A DNA stretch of 64,000 bases, taken from contig NZ_MAOI01000112.1 in assembly GCF_001884235.1 (NCBI RefSeq), positions 99,052-163,051 on the forward strand, given 5' to 3'. The notes under the pieces were generated by a model. It made no database searches. It saw nothing but the letters and a program-made list of their open reading frames with translations, and was not told the DNA's origin. Origin of the DNA: Bacillus paramycoides. Its GTDB lineage: Bacteria; Bacillota; Bacilli; Bacillales; Bacillaceae_G. The translations under genes were made by a program, and so were the position numbers. Position 1 is the first letter of the stretch, and every line of letters starts with the position of its first letter. Positions 27,574 through 36,171 of the stretch are shown piece after piece.

Positions 27574-27766
27574 AAGATAACCCCTCTCTTACTAAAAAAC
27601 GATGAGTATTTTATATACCCTTTATCTCTATCACTATCCATGTTTATTGTACCATATATCAAGAATCTTACCCCATTCATTTGCTTCATAAACACATATA
27701 AAACATATAGTATTCTTATTTCATTCTCTGCTCACTAGTATAGCTTTTTGCTGACAACTAATCTCC

Positions 27767-27828
27767 TACTGATTTATTAGCCCACACCAATCAGGCTTTT
27801 ACGGGCAGCCCGAAAATAGCGGGATAAA
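27767..27828 (-). repeat. bcr1-like repeat, truncated copy
   Basis: Contains the reversed bcr1 signature (CTGATTTATTAGCCC, CACCAATCAGGC, GGGCAGCCCGAAAATAGCGGG) and ends in ATAAA, the element-flanking pentamer (TTTAT on the other strand). The central stem is missing, as in the copy at 47700. The rest of 27574-27877 holds nothing I can identify apart from the terminator at 27846. Confidence 0.75.
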
Positions 27829-27845
27829 TATTTTGGATTTTATAT

Positions 27846-27877
27846 AAAAAAGAAGAGTGACTTGTATCACTCTTCCC
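27846..27877 (-). terminator. Terminator after the 27878 gene
   Basis: Minus-strand GAAGAGTGA / TCACTCTTC followed by TTTTTT. Confidence 0.8.
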
Positions 27878-28183
27878 TCAAAAAAATTTTCCCGTCGCTA
27901 CTAATGCTAAAACTATAATTAAGCTTGCAAATAATAGCGATACAATTAAACTAAAAATCGGTAATACTTTCTTTTCATTCTTCCTAGATAATAACCTTAA
28001 ACTAAGGATGATGTTTAATGGTACAAATATAAAATAAAAGTATTTAACGATTTGTATTGAGCTATTTGAAAGTGTTTTAAATACAAACACTTCAATTAAA
28101 AAAACAACAAAGAATAAAATACTTAACCAAAATGAGACATAACTAAGCCATGAATGTCTTTTCGTTCCCCAATATACTCCCAT
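27878..28183 (-). CDS. Small membrane protein, unknown
   Basis: 101 residues with three membrane helices (about 14-34, 46-63, 75-97) and a short polar N-terminus MGVYWGTKRHSW. RBS AAAGGAG seven bases before ATG; own terminator. Not recognised. It is flanked on both sides by bcr1 copies. Confidence 0.65.
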   Translation of the reverse strand: MGVYWGTKRHSWLSYVSFWLSILFFVVFLIEVFVFKTLSNSSIQIVKYFYFIFVPLNIILSLRLLSRKNEKKVLPIFSLIVSLLFASLIIVLALVATGKFF

Positions 28184-28263
28184 AATGATCTCCTTTAAAC
28201 GTAGTCTATATTATATTAATTATACACCCACTAAACAAATTCCTCTATTTTTCGACAAACATT

Positions 28264-28490
28264 AAATAAAGTGAACCTCTAATCATTTATCCCGCATTAA
28301 CGGGCAGTAAGACTCCCACCTCCAAATTCGGAGAATGCGAGGAAGTTAGGTGGGAGATCAACTGCCCGTAAACGCCCGATTGGTTCAACTAATAATCAGT
28401 GGGGATGAACAAAACCCCCCACTGATTAAAGTTTCACTTTATATCCCCCTGTTTCCCTTTACCTATTAGCTCACACTAATCCGGCTATCA
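28264..28490 (-). repeat. Old bcr1-like copy, split by a younger one
   Basis: AATAAAGTGAACCTCTAATCA at its left edge and ATTAGCTCACACTAATCCGGC at its right edge are the start and middle of a bcr1 copy in reverse orientation. Between them sits the complete forward copy 28286-28442. The remnant's right end is lost. Confidence 0.6.
28286..28442 (+). repeat. bcr1 repeat, full-length copy with TTTAT flanks
   Basis: TTTAT at both ends (28286-28290 and 28438-28442) encloses 147 bp. The body starts CCCGCATTAACGGGCAG, has a long internal stem (CTCCCACCT...AGGTGGGAG), then CCCGATTGGTTCAACTAATA and ACTGATTAAAGTTTCAC. This fits the B. cereus-group bcr1 element, a short non-coding repeat reported to move with a TTTAT target. 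Confidence 0.85.
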
Positions 28491-28493
28491 GCT

Positions 28494-28542
28494 AAAAAGG
28501 CTGTCTCTAATAGCACAAATGCTATTTTGAGACAGCCTTTTT
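28494..28542 (-). terminator. Terminator after the chemoreceptor gene
   Basis: AAAAAGGCTGTCTC / GAGACAGCCTTTTT with a smaller hairpin (AATAGCA/TGCTATT) in the loop; overlaps the stop codon. Confidence 0.85.
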
Positions 28543-30523
28543 ACACTTTAAACCTTTCAATTAACACTTGTAACTCTTCAGCCATTTGAGATAATGTACC
28601 AGCTGCAGAACCAATTTCCTCCATGGAAGCCAGTTGCTCCTCAGCTGACGCAGCAACACTTTGTGTACTCGTCGAGTTATTTTGTGCTGTCATTGCAATT
28701 TGACCAACTGAAATAGATACTTCATTTGCACCTTTTGACATTCCATTAGCCGTTTCAACCATCGTTTTTATTTGATCAGCAATTTCATTTGTAGATTGTA
28801 AAATCTCAGTGAAATTTTGTTTCGTTTCATTAGCGATAACAAGTCCAGATTGAACTTCTTCATTTACATTATTCATAGATTTTACTGTCTTACTCATATC
28901 ATCTTGTATTTCACAAATTAATTTACTAATTTCACTTGATGATACGCTAGATTGTTCTGCTAATTTTCGTACTTCATCAGCAACAATTGCAAAGCCTCTT
29001 CCATGCTCACCAGCTCTTGCAGCCTCAATTGCTGCATTTAAAGCTAGAAGATTGGTTTGATCTGCAATATTTTGAATTACTTCTAAAATATCACCAATTT
29101 GCTTTGATTTGTTATTCAACAACTGAATAACAGCATCTGATTGTGAAACAGATTCCGCAATAGACTGCATTTGATTTACTGTTTTTCCGACTAGTTTTCC
29201 GCCATCTTCTGCTTTTTCACGAGTATGAGCAGAAGCAGCATTAATAGATGATGAACTATTTGCTACATGCTGAATCCCTTCTGTTACATCAAACAGTAAC
29301 ATGGCACCATTTTCAACACTTGATGTTTGCGTCGTTGCCCCTCTTGATATTTCATCCATTGCCATTGTAATTTGTTCAGTCGCTTCACTTGCTTGTCTGA
29401 CGCTTGCTGTTAACTCTTCAGATGCAGCAGCAACATGCCCTGCTGAAGTATTAATCCTTCCAATTAATGTACGTAATGAATGGGTCATCTCATTAAACCC
29501 TTTAGCGAGTTGACCAATTTCATCATTTGAATGTATTTGAATCGTTTGAGTTAAGTCCCCTTCACTTATTTCTTTAGAAGTGACAACTAATCTCTTTAAC
29601 GGTTTCGTAATAGAAAGTGTCACGAAATAAATAAGCGCTCCTCCTACAACTAATGAAATCAGCATAACAATTAACATATTATAAAAAACAGGTTGAGCAG
29701 CTTCAACTACTTCATTTGAGTACATCGTCCCACCGATTTTCCAACCTGTTTTTAAATTTGTAGCGAATACCATTTTCTTCTCACTACCACCATAAGAGTA
29801 TGAAAAAGTCCCATGATTATCTTCATAAATCTTCTTAGCCCAAGCATCATCTGCTTTGTCGCCTGATTTCTCTTGAGGGTGGGCAATTACTTTTTGCTTC
29901 CCATCTAAAATGAAAGCATAGCCTTTTTTACCAATATTGATTAACTTTGTTGTTTTTAATAAATTATCTAAGCTTAAATCTACTGCAACAACACCATTTT
30001 TATCTTCTGTTTGTTTTGCAATTGTTACGACAATATGTCCATTTCCTTGTGCCTTATATGGTTCAGTGACAACAATTCCACCTTGCTTATTCACTGCATC
30101 TTTATACCAAGAACGTGCCGTTGGATCGTAATCTGCTGCCATTTGTATATTTGGTTCTTGCACAAATTTCTTATCATTTCCTGCAACATATACTTGTTCA
30201 ACATCTTTATTTAAGTTGATATATTGAGATAGCATTTTCCTTATTTCATCTTGATTATCCCCTTGATACATATCACCGCGAATCACTCGTGCGAAGTTAT
30301 TCACATCATTGAATTTTGCTTCGATCATTTGATTAATTAAATTATCCAATATTTTTATATTATCATTAGCACTATTCATAATTTGTGACTCAAAATTCTT
30401 TTTAGCTGTTTCATAAGACATGCCCCCAATAACAGAGACAGCCGCAATTAAAATAACAAAAAATGAAGTTAATAACTTCTTTGCTACTTTCATTTCTCGA
30501 AACCAACTTAATAGTTTACTCAT
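28541..30523 (-). CDS. Methyl-accepting chemotaxis protein (dCache-HAMP-MCP)
   Basis: 660 residues. First membrane helix about 13-33; extracytoplasmic double-Cache sensor about 40-270 ([25 protein letters not shown] is a typical Cache ligand loop); second helix about 283-305; HAMP to about 357 ([22 protein letters not shown]); cytoplasmic signalling hairpin whose tip is [30 protein letters not shown]. Senses small ligands, often amino acids, and controls CheA. RBS TAGGAGG. Lone gene; che genes are elsewhere. Confidence 0.93.
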   Translation of the reverse strand: MSKLLSWFREMKVAKKLLTSFFVILIAAVSVIGGMSYETAKKNFESQIMNSANDNIKILDNLINQMIEAKFNDVNNFARVIRGDMYQGDNQDEIRKMLSQYINLNKDVEQVYVAGNDKKFVQEPNIQMAADYDPTARSWYKDAVNKQGGIVVTEPYKAQGNGHIVVTIAKQTEDKNGVVAVDLSLDNLLKTTKLINIGKKGYAFILDGKQKVIAHPQEKSGDKADDAWAKKIYEDNHGTFSYSYGGSEKKMVFATNLKTGWKIGGTMYSNEVVEAAQPVFYNMLIVMLISLVVGGALIYFVTLSITKPLKRLVVTSKEISEGDLTQTIQIHSNDEIGQLAKGFNEMTHSLRTLIGRINTSAGHVAAASEELTASVRQASEATEQITMAMDEISRGATTQTSSVENGAMLLFDVTEGIQHVANSSSSINAASAHTREKAEDGGKLVGKTVNQMQSIAESVSQSDAVIQLLNNKSKQIGDILEVIQNIADQTNLLALNAAIEAARAGEHGRGFAIVADEVRKLAEQSSVSSSEISKLICEIQDDMSKTVKSMNNVNEEVQSGLVIANETKQNFTEILQSTNEIADQIKTMVETANGMSKGANEVSISVGQIAMTAQNNSTSTQSVAASAEEQLASMEEIGSAAGTLSQMAEELQVLIERFKV

Positions 30524-30702
30524 TATAAACCTCCTACATTTCAATATTAAGTTTTAAAGATAATACAGAGTTAGTTATGAATATATCCCATTCCCTAGTT
30601 CTATTTTTACAATTTTGTTTGATGAACACTTTGTAAAGTTTAAACAAATAAATTCTTTTTGTCCATATATATGAATAATATTATTATAAAATTTACAAAT
30701 AT

Positions 30703-30736
30703 AAAAAACCAAAGGAATAAACCCTTTGGTTTTTTA
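30703..30736 (-). terminator. Terminator after rsgA paralogue
   Basis: AAAAAACCAAAGG / CCTTTGGTTTTTT; overlaps the end of the GTPase gene. Confidence 0.85.
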
Positions 30737-31783
30737 TATTTTTTTATGTTGTTTAGAAATCTTTTTCCATCTATCTCGTTCTGCTCTTGCCAGAGTAATA
30801 TTTTGTTTTCTCATAACATATGCCAGTTCTCTTTGCAGCTTTTTATAGCTTAGCAAGCGCTCTACTGCTATAAGTCCATTATCTATAGCGCTGCGTACTC
30901 CACATCCTGGTTCACCCTCATGTTTACAATCTCGAAAGCGGCATGTTTTGGCAAGATCTTCAATATCAGAAAATGTGGTTTGAATTGCCGCACTTCCTTC
31001 CCAAAGTTGAAGTTCCCTCATACCAGGAGTATCAATTACTAAACCGCCACTCGGTAGTTGGAACAACTCACGGTGAGTTGTCGTATGTCTCCCTTTACTA
31101 TCTTCTTCACGTATATCTCCTGTCTTAGCTACATCTGTTCCTATTAATGCATTTAACAAAGTAGATTTCCCTGCACCTGAAGATCCAACTAAAGCAATTG
31201 TTTTACCTGGAGCTACAAATTGTTGTAATGATTCGATTCCAACGTACGCTATGCTATCAATAACGAAGATTGGAACACCGATTGCTACTGCTTCAGTTTC
31301 TGTAATTTTCTGTTCCACATCTTCACATAAACTACTCTTCGTTAAAACAATAACAGGCATTGCACCACTTTCATAAGCCAATAGCAAATAACGTTCCATC
31401 CTTCTTACGTTGAAATCATGGTTAAGAGCATTTACTAAAAATAGATAATCCACATTCGTAGCTATAATTTGTTCCTCAGTTCGGTAGCCAGCCTCTTGTC
31501 TAGAAAAAGAGCTTCTCCTTGGAAAAACGCGATGAATAATCGCCTTTCTCTCTCCTTCTATTTTCTTTATATACACCCAATCACCAACTGCCGGATAATC
31601 GCCCTTCGTTAACGCTTCATGACGAAATTTCCCAGACAATTCCGCTACATATTCACCATCATTACAAATAATCCGATATATATGCTTATGCTCAAGTAAA
31701 ATACGCCCTACTTCATAGTTCTCCACAGCTTGTTCTTCAAAAAAAGAATCCCAGCCGAACGATTCTAAAATATTTTGGTTCAA
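30734..31783 (-). CDS. rsgA: RsgA/YjeQ-type circularly permuted GTPase (paralogue)
   Basis: 349 residues. An OB-fold N-terminal domain (about 40-105, GDYPAVGDWVYIKK), then the permuted GTPase with G4 first (VLTKSSL, near 150), P-loop GSSGAGKST (near 200) and G3 DTPGMREL (near 248), then a zinc finger (CRFRDCKHEGEPGC, near 280-294) and a basic tail. RsgA acts in 30S subunit maturation. The usual cpgA gene lies in the prp-stp cluster, so this is probably a second copy. Starts with TTG behind GGGAGG. Confidence 0.88.
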   Translation of the reverse strand: MNQNILESFGWDSFFEEQAVENYEVGRILLEHKHIYRIICNDGEYVAELSGKFRHEALTKGDYPAVGDWVYIKKIEGERKAIIHRVFPRRSSFSRQEAGYRTEEQIIATNVDYLFLVNALNHDFNVRRMERYLLLAYESGAMPVIVLTKSSLCEDVEQKITETEAVAIGVPIFVIDSIAYVGIESLQQFVAPGKTIALVGSSGAGKSTLLNALIGTDVAKTGDIREEDSKGRHTTTHRELFQLPSGGLVIDTPGMRELQLWEGSAAIQTTFSDIEDLAKTCRFRDCKHEGEPGCGVRSAIDNGLIAVERLLSYKKLQRELAYVMRKQNITLARAERDRWKKISKQHKKI

Positions 31784-31965
31784 ATTGATATCCTCCCTAG
31801 TTTAAGCTAAGTGGAAGGATAGTGCGCTCACTTATATAGTATCGCCCTTTCCATCCACCTTTGTATTTGGTTTATTATTCATATAAGTCAATTTCGCCAT
31901 AATACATCACCCCGTTCTCATTTTAATTACTCTCATTATATGGAATATCTCTTTAAAAAGCTACC

Positions 31966-32493
31966 TCATTTTACGTAATTTTCAAATAACTTATTTTTTA
32001 GCATTCTAATTTGTCCACGATGACTAATTTCATCTTCTAGTACGTGAAACCAAAGGTAGTGCTGATTATACGCTACGCCGTTAGGCCACTTTCTTTCTGA
32101 CATTAGCCATTCATCATCCTGTTGTCTCAAACACTCTAATGTTTCCTCTCGAACTTTCTGTAAAAGTTGTACATAATACTGTATTTCATAGCCACGAATA
32201 AATCTCCCCGCTTCCCCTAAATACAGTGCATCTTCCCATATTTCTAATTCTTCTTTTGTAAAATCACGATTTTGAAAAGAAATAAGCTGATGGACTTTTT
32301 CTATAGCAGCTATATGCTTTAGTAAAGCACCAATTGAATTCTCACCACTCGGCATTATTACATCTAATTGCTCCACTGCTAAATCATCTATTTCCTGTAA
32401 TGTTACTGCCCGAGTATGCTCCATCATACTTACTAGTTCCCCTATATTTTTTGTATAACCATCTACACTTCTTATTCGATAATCTATATACAT
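31966..32493 (-). CDS. DinB/DUF664-family protein
   Basis: 175 residues of the four-helix-bundle DinB superfamily. Metal-binding His candidates are in GALLKHIAAIEKVH (near 57-66) and the C-terminal LEDEISHRGQIRMLKNKL (near 150-167), where H-x-G-Q is the family mark. Several DinB proteins are bacillithiol S-transferases; this one is unassigned. ATG after AAGGGG preferred over the GTG three codons earlier. Confidence 0.83.
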   Translation of the reverse strand: MYIDYRIRSVDGYTKNIGELVSMMEHTRAVTLQEIDDLAVEQLDVIMPSGENSIGALLKHIAAIEKVHQLISFQNRDFTKEELEIWEDALYLGEAGRFIRGYEIQYYVQLLQKVREETLECLRQQDDEWLMSERKWPNGVAYNQHYLWFHVLEDEISHRGQIRMLKNKLFENYVK

Positions 32494-32689
32494 TTCACGC
32501 ACCCCTTTCTGAATTCATATTAGTGAAAAAATGCTTCATATAATAGACTGAAATATATCAGATTTTTCTGTTATAATTAAATTGAATAAGCACTTTACCT
32601 AAACAAATTTTCTCAATATGCTTATATGAAATATTAAAAGGATTCAATATGTAAAAATCGAATCTTATTCACTAAAAGGAGTGGATTCG

Positions 32690-33037
32690 ATGGAAATGTA
32701 TCAATGGCTAACTGCGGTTCTTGTTGGTGGCATTACTGGCTTCGTTTCCCATCTGATCAATAACCAAGGCAAGTTATTGCTCCCACGCCGTCTAAAAACG
32801 TTTTTCCACTTTGGGTTTTTAACCGATATATTTACCGGTAGCCTAGCTGCACTGCTTGGACTCGTTTTATTCGATGTCACCACAATAAAAGAAATTATAA
32901 AAGTATCTATTGTAACTGCCATCTCAGGTCAAACATTTTTACTTCATCAAGCTTTAGGTGGTGAACAGGCTAAAAATACGCAAATTGGGAAAGCTGATGA
33001 GAAAATTCAAGAAATTGACAAACTATTACGACGTTAA
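32690..33037 (+). CDS. Small membrane protein (DUF4257-like)
   Basis: 115 residues. Two or three membrane segments (about 5-22, 46-66, 72-90) and a charged C-terminal helix (AKNTQIGKADEKIQEIDKLLRR). It resembles the DUF4257-type Bacillus membrane proteins, from memory only. Start is the ATG seven to eight bases after AGGAG. Function unknown; holin-like size, but no phage genes are near. Confidence 0.62.
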   Translation: MEMYQWLTAVLVGGITGFVSHLINNQGKLLLPRRLKTFFHFGFLTDIFTGSLAALLGLVLFDVTTIKEIIKVSIVTAISGQTFLLHQALGGEQAKNTQIGKADEKIQEIDKLLRR

Positions 33038-33121
33038 TCTATACTTTCTTTAAAAATTATTGTTATAATAAAAAATAAATATTTTCTATTGCGTCGTTTG
33101 TCAGAAGAAAGGGTGTTTCGT

Positions 33122-33346
33122 ATGACAAAAAAGAAAATAGAAGATTTCTTAACAAACTCCGAAAAAGAGGAACTGCTAGAAAACTATAAATGTTTACGAG
33201 AAGCCCGCACAAAAAATGAAGCTAACTATTTTGGTGAAGCAGTAGACCATCTATTAAATAAAGTAAAAAAGCGAATTATTGAAGAAGCAGGAATACATGA
33301 TGAAAACGCAGCAACAGTTCAATCTAAACGAAAAGCACTGTTTTAG
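33122..33346 (+). CDS. Small charged protein, unknown
   Basis: 74 residues, mostly helical and charged: MTKKKIEDFLTNSEKEELL, then AVDHLLNKVKKRIIEEAG. An ATG after AAAGGGTG is preferred to a TTG eleven codons upstream. Its stop codon is inside the terminator hairpin. Resembles no family I can name; 84 bp downstream of the DUF4257-like gene and possibly co-transcribed. Confidence 0.6.
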   Translation: MTKKKIEDFLTNSEKEELLENYKCLREARTKNEANYFGEAVDHLLNKVKKRIIEEAGIHDENAATVQSKRKALF

Positions 33347-33371
33347 TACATAACTAAAACAGTGCTTTTTC
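33331..33371. terminator. Terminator overlapping stop codon
   Basis: AAAAGCACTGTTTTAGT / ACTAAAACAGTGCTTTT around ACATA; serves both convergent genes. Confidence 0.88.
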
Positions 33372-33383
33372 TTTATAACGCTT

Positions 33384-34559
33384 CTATGATGCAATTCCCT
33401 TCTCATTTTTTACAGAAAGTTTTTCACTTTTCCTAAACAAAAGTAAAGAGATTATATATAATAGTGCCGTAAAACATCCTATAAACATAAAATTATGGGA
33501 AACAGTAAATAATCCACCAGCTACTACCGCTCCAATCATTTGTCCAATATACATAGAGGCATTCGCAAGTGCTGCACCTGTTCCCCTTGCTGTACTCGAC
33601 AAGTTTTGTAAACGTCGCATCATTAATACAAATAATATACCTGTTACAAAAAATAAAACGAAAAAGAATAATTCAACAAAAATTATGTTATTTAAGTGTG
33701 GCAGTAATACATATAGAAGTGCTGTAAATACAATTCCACCATAGAAAGACATGCTAAAGCCGATTTTATTCAAGATTCTAGACCCCAAAATATTACCTGT
33801 TAAATTCCCTAATCCTAGTACGAGCATAGCTGTACCTATTTCATTTACGTACAAGCCAAATTGAACTGCAAGCCAAACCCCAAAGAAAGAGAATGCTGCG
33901 AAATTACCAGTCTGAAAAATAAAATATGCAAAATAAGAGAGTGAAACCTTTGAATCTCTAAGTAATTGTTTATAGCGCTGTAAGATTGATTGTTTATTAT
34001 CCTCTGTTTGAACAGGCTTTATTTCTGGTATAAAAACACCAATAAAAATAACGAGTAATGCTGAAAGGATGCCAATGACAAAGAATGGTGTTGTATAATG
34101 TATCGTTGCTAAATAGGCCCCAATTGGTAGTCCAAGAATTTGAGCAACTGATAACCCCGCTGTTGCAATCCCAATTGCTTTCACAATCTGCTTCTTCTCT
34201 ATTAGGAGTGGAATAGATGCCCACACTTGCGGGGATACAAACGCTGCACTTACACCTGCTAAAAACCGAAAAATCAGCATCCATAAAAAACTAGGTGCAA
34301 TTCCACACAAAAACGTACTAATTGCGAAAAAGGTCATACCTAATATCATTACTTTTTTTCTGTTTAATCCATCTGATATAGGACCAGTGATAAGCGCAAA
34401 TCCAGCGTATCCTAAAGCATATGAACTCACCATCCATCCTGAAAACTCCGTTGAAACATGATACACCTGTTGTAATGTTGGCAAAAGTGGTGAAATCAAA
34501 AATGTATCAGTACCAATCATAAACATTATTGTAAAGAATACACCTAGTACTCTTTTCAT
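33384..34559 (-). CDS. MFS transporter, drug-efflux type
   Basis: 391 residues, twelve membrane helices. Motif A appears as GPISDGLNRKKVMILG (about 60-75) and the 12-TMS DHA1 pattern is seen in LAGVSAAFVSPQVWASIPLLI. Likely proton antiporter for a drug or metabolite. Second gene of an operon: 46 bp after the aldo/keto reductase gene, with RBS AAGGAGATG. Probably controlled by the divergent ArsR-type regulator at 35652. Confidence 0.85.
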   Translation of the reverse strand: MKRVLGVFFTIMFMIGTDTFLISPLLPTLQQVYHVSTEFSGWMVSSYALGYAGFALITGPISDGLNRKKVMILGMTFFAISTFLCGIAPSFLWMLIFRFLAGVSAAFVSPQVWASIPLLIEKKQIVKAIGIATAGLSVAQILGLPIGAYLATIHYTTPFFVIGILSALLVIFIGVFIPEIKPVQTEDNKQSILQRYKQLLRDSKVSLSYFAYFIFQTGNFAAFSFFGVWLAVQFGLYVNEIGTAMLVLGLGNLTGNILGSRILNKIGFSMSFYGGIVFTALLYVLLPHLNNIIFVELFFFVLFFVTGILFVLMMRRLQNLSSTARGTGAALANASMYIGQMIGAVVAGGLFTVSHNFMFIGCFTALLYIISLLLFRKSEKLSVKNEKGIAS

Positions 34560-34605
34560 TTATGCCATCTCCTTATATATGGACAGAGGGTGATATCCCT
34601 CTGTC

Positions 34606-35544
34606 CTATCTACCCTCTAATATAGATTCAATTTTTTTCATATCCTTCTCATTCAATGAAACGTCCACTGTTTTTACACTTTCTCTTATTTGTTCTGCAC
34701 GCTTTCCACCAGGAATAACAGCATCGATTCCTGGTTTATTTAATAGCCATGCTAATGCTAAATGAGACATTGCTATATTATTTTCTTTAGCTAAACCTTT
34801 TAACTTTTCAATTTTCTTAAAGTTTTTCTTATATGTATTTTCCTCAAAAAGATTTACGCCATTGCGCCAATCCTTTTCATTCATTTTAAAATCTTCTGTA
34901 TATTTACCACCTAATATTCCAAAAGCAAGTGGCCCATATGGAATAAATGAAATACCCGCTTCAATACAATACGGTAAAAGTTCTTCCTCTGCATTACGAT
35001 CTAGCATATTGTAAGGCGATTGTACAACATCTATATCTCCATATCGATTCGCTTCTTTTAATTGTTCTACATTTACATTTGATATCCCAATTGAACGAAT
35101 TTTCCCCTCTTCTTTTAAACGGATAAGCTCTCCAATTGAATCTATGTAACTTGTTTCAGAGTTTGTAAAATGTAAATAATATAAATCAATATACTCTGTC
35201 TGTAATCTTCTTAAACTATTCTCCACAGCGTTTCTTAAATAGCTTGGCTCATTATTAATATAAACCTCTCCATTTAATAACAGCTGTATTCCACCTTTTG
35301 TAGCGAGTACATATTCATGACGCTTTCCTTTTAAAACCTCTCCTACTAATTCTTCTGATCTACCAAAACCATATGAGTCCGCTGTATCAAAAAATGTAAT
35401 TCCTTGTTGAATTGCCTCTTCAATCATTTGTTTTCCTTCTTCTTCATTCACATTTGCATATAAATTATGTCCCCCTACTGCATTTGTTCCTAAACCCAAT
35501 TGTGAAATATTTAATCCTGCCTTTTGTAAATTCGTATACTTCAT
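34606..35544 (-). CDS. Aldo/keto reductase (IolS/YqkF-like)
   Basis: 312 residues. Tetrad candidates: Asp and Tyr of FFDTADSYGFG (about 52-62), Lys of LATKGG (near 82) and His of YYLHFTN (near 124). NADP site: AVIPGGKRAEQIRESV (near 280-295). First gene of the AKR-MFS operon; RBS AGGGGGAG. Its promoter shares the long inverted repeat with the divergent ArsR gene. A pairing of reductase and efflux pump under one sensor suggests handling of a toxic carbonyl or quinone compound; this is inference. Confidence 0.87.
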   Translation of the reverse strand: MKYTNLQKAGLNISQLGLGTNAVGGHNLYANVNEEEGKQMIEEAIQQGITFFDTADSYGFGRSEELVGEVLKGKRHEYVLATKGGIQLLLNGEVYINNEPSYLRNAVENSLRRLQTEYIDLYYLHFTNSETSYIDSIGELIRLKEEGKIRSIGISNVNVEQLKEANRYGDIDVVQSPYNMLDRNAEEELLPYCIEAGISFIPYGPLAFGILGGKYTEDFKMNEKDWRNGVNLFEENTYKKNFKKIEKLKGLAKENNIAMSHLALAWLLNKPGIDAVIPGGKRAEQIRESVKTVDVSLNEKDMKKIESILEGR

Positions 35545-35557
35545 TTTTTCTCCCCCT

Positions 35558-35597
35558 ATATTTCTATTGTTCGATTATATTCGAACAATAGAAATAT
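35558..35597. promoter_or_regulatory. 17-bp inverted repeat, candidate ArsR-family operator
   Basis: ATATTTCTATTGTTCGA and TCGAACAATAGAAATAT are perfect inverted copies around a six-base spacer, placed between the divergent aldo/keto reductase and ArsR-type genes. Confidence 0.7.
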
Positions 35598-35651
35598 AGC
35601 ACTTTATATGTTATAGTGCAACTAGAACAACTTATACAAGTAGGTGAAATG

Positions 35652-35960
35652 ATGCGAACACTATATCATCCTAATCGTGAGGAAATTCAATTTTCCTCTG
35701 TCCTATATGCACTTAGCGATCAAATCCGCTTACAAATTGTAAATATGTTACTAGAGAAAAACGAACAATCTTGTGGTGCGTTAAACATTCCAATTGCAAA
35801 ATCAACTTTATCTCACCATTTCAAAGTTTTACGTGAATCAGGTGTGATGTATACACGTCTTGAAGGTACACAGCGTTTTATTTCAATTCGAGAAGAAGAC
35901 TTGAATGCTAGATTTCCGGGCTTATTAAATGTCGTATTAAACGCGACAGAACCATACTAA
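35652..35960 (+). CDS. ArsR-family (HTH_5/20) transcriptional regulator
   Basis: 102 residues. Winged helix with LYALSDQIRLQIVNMLLE (about 17-34), SCGALNIPIAKSTLSHHFKVLRESGV (recognition helix, about 40-66) and the wing TRLEGTQRFISIREEDL. No metal motif (ELCVCDL) is present, so it is probably a non-metal member of the ArsR superfamily. The second of two adjacent ATGs, five bases after TAGGTGA, is preferred. Divergent from the AKR-MFS operon, with a 17-bp inverted repeat between them. Confidence 0.8.
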   Translation: MRTLYHPNREEIQFSSVLYALSDQIRLQIVNMLLEKNEQSCGALNIPIAKSTLSHHFKVLRESGVMYTRLEGTQRFISIREEDLNARFPGLLNVVLNATEPY

Positions 35961-35993
35961 AAAACATCTCATATGCATATGAGATGTTTTTTA
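35960..35993 (+). terminator. Terminator after ArsR-type gene
   Basis: AAAAAACATCTCATATG / CATATGAGATGTTTTTT, nearly self-complementary. Confidence 0.85.
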
Positions 35994-36011
35994 GTAATTC
36001 CTATTCTTTTA

Positions 36012-36171
36012 ATAAAGTGAAACTTTAATCAATGGGGGTTTTATTCATCCCCCCACTGATTATTAGTTGAACCAATCGGGCTTTTACGGACAGTTGATCT
36101 CCCAACTAACTTCTTTGCTTTACAGCCACATTCTGAGGTAGGAGTCTTACTGCCCGTTAATGCGGGACAAA
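36012..36171 (-). repeat. bcr1 repeat, full-length copy overlapping the ispA 3' end
   Basis: Starts ATAAAGTGAAACTTTAATCA, has the CTGATTATTAGTTGAACC and CAATCGGGCTTTTACGG blocks and ends TGCCCGTTAATGCGGG-ACAAA (the flank is ACAAA instead of ATAAA). The last 22 bp are translated as the end of the protease at 36147. Confidence 0.85.

Noticed and set aside
31784-31965. Possible structured RNA upstream of the rsgA paralogue
   Set aside because: Only weak partial complementarity (GTGGAAGG against CCTTTCCATCCAC); no recognised RNA family.
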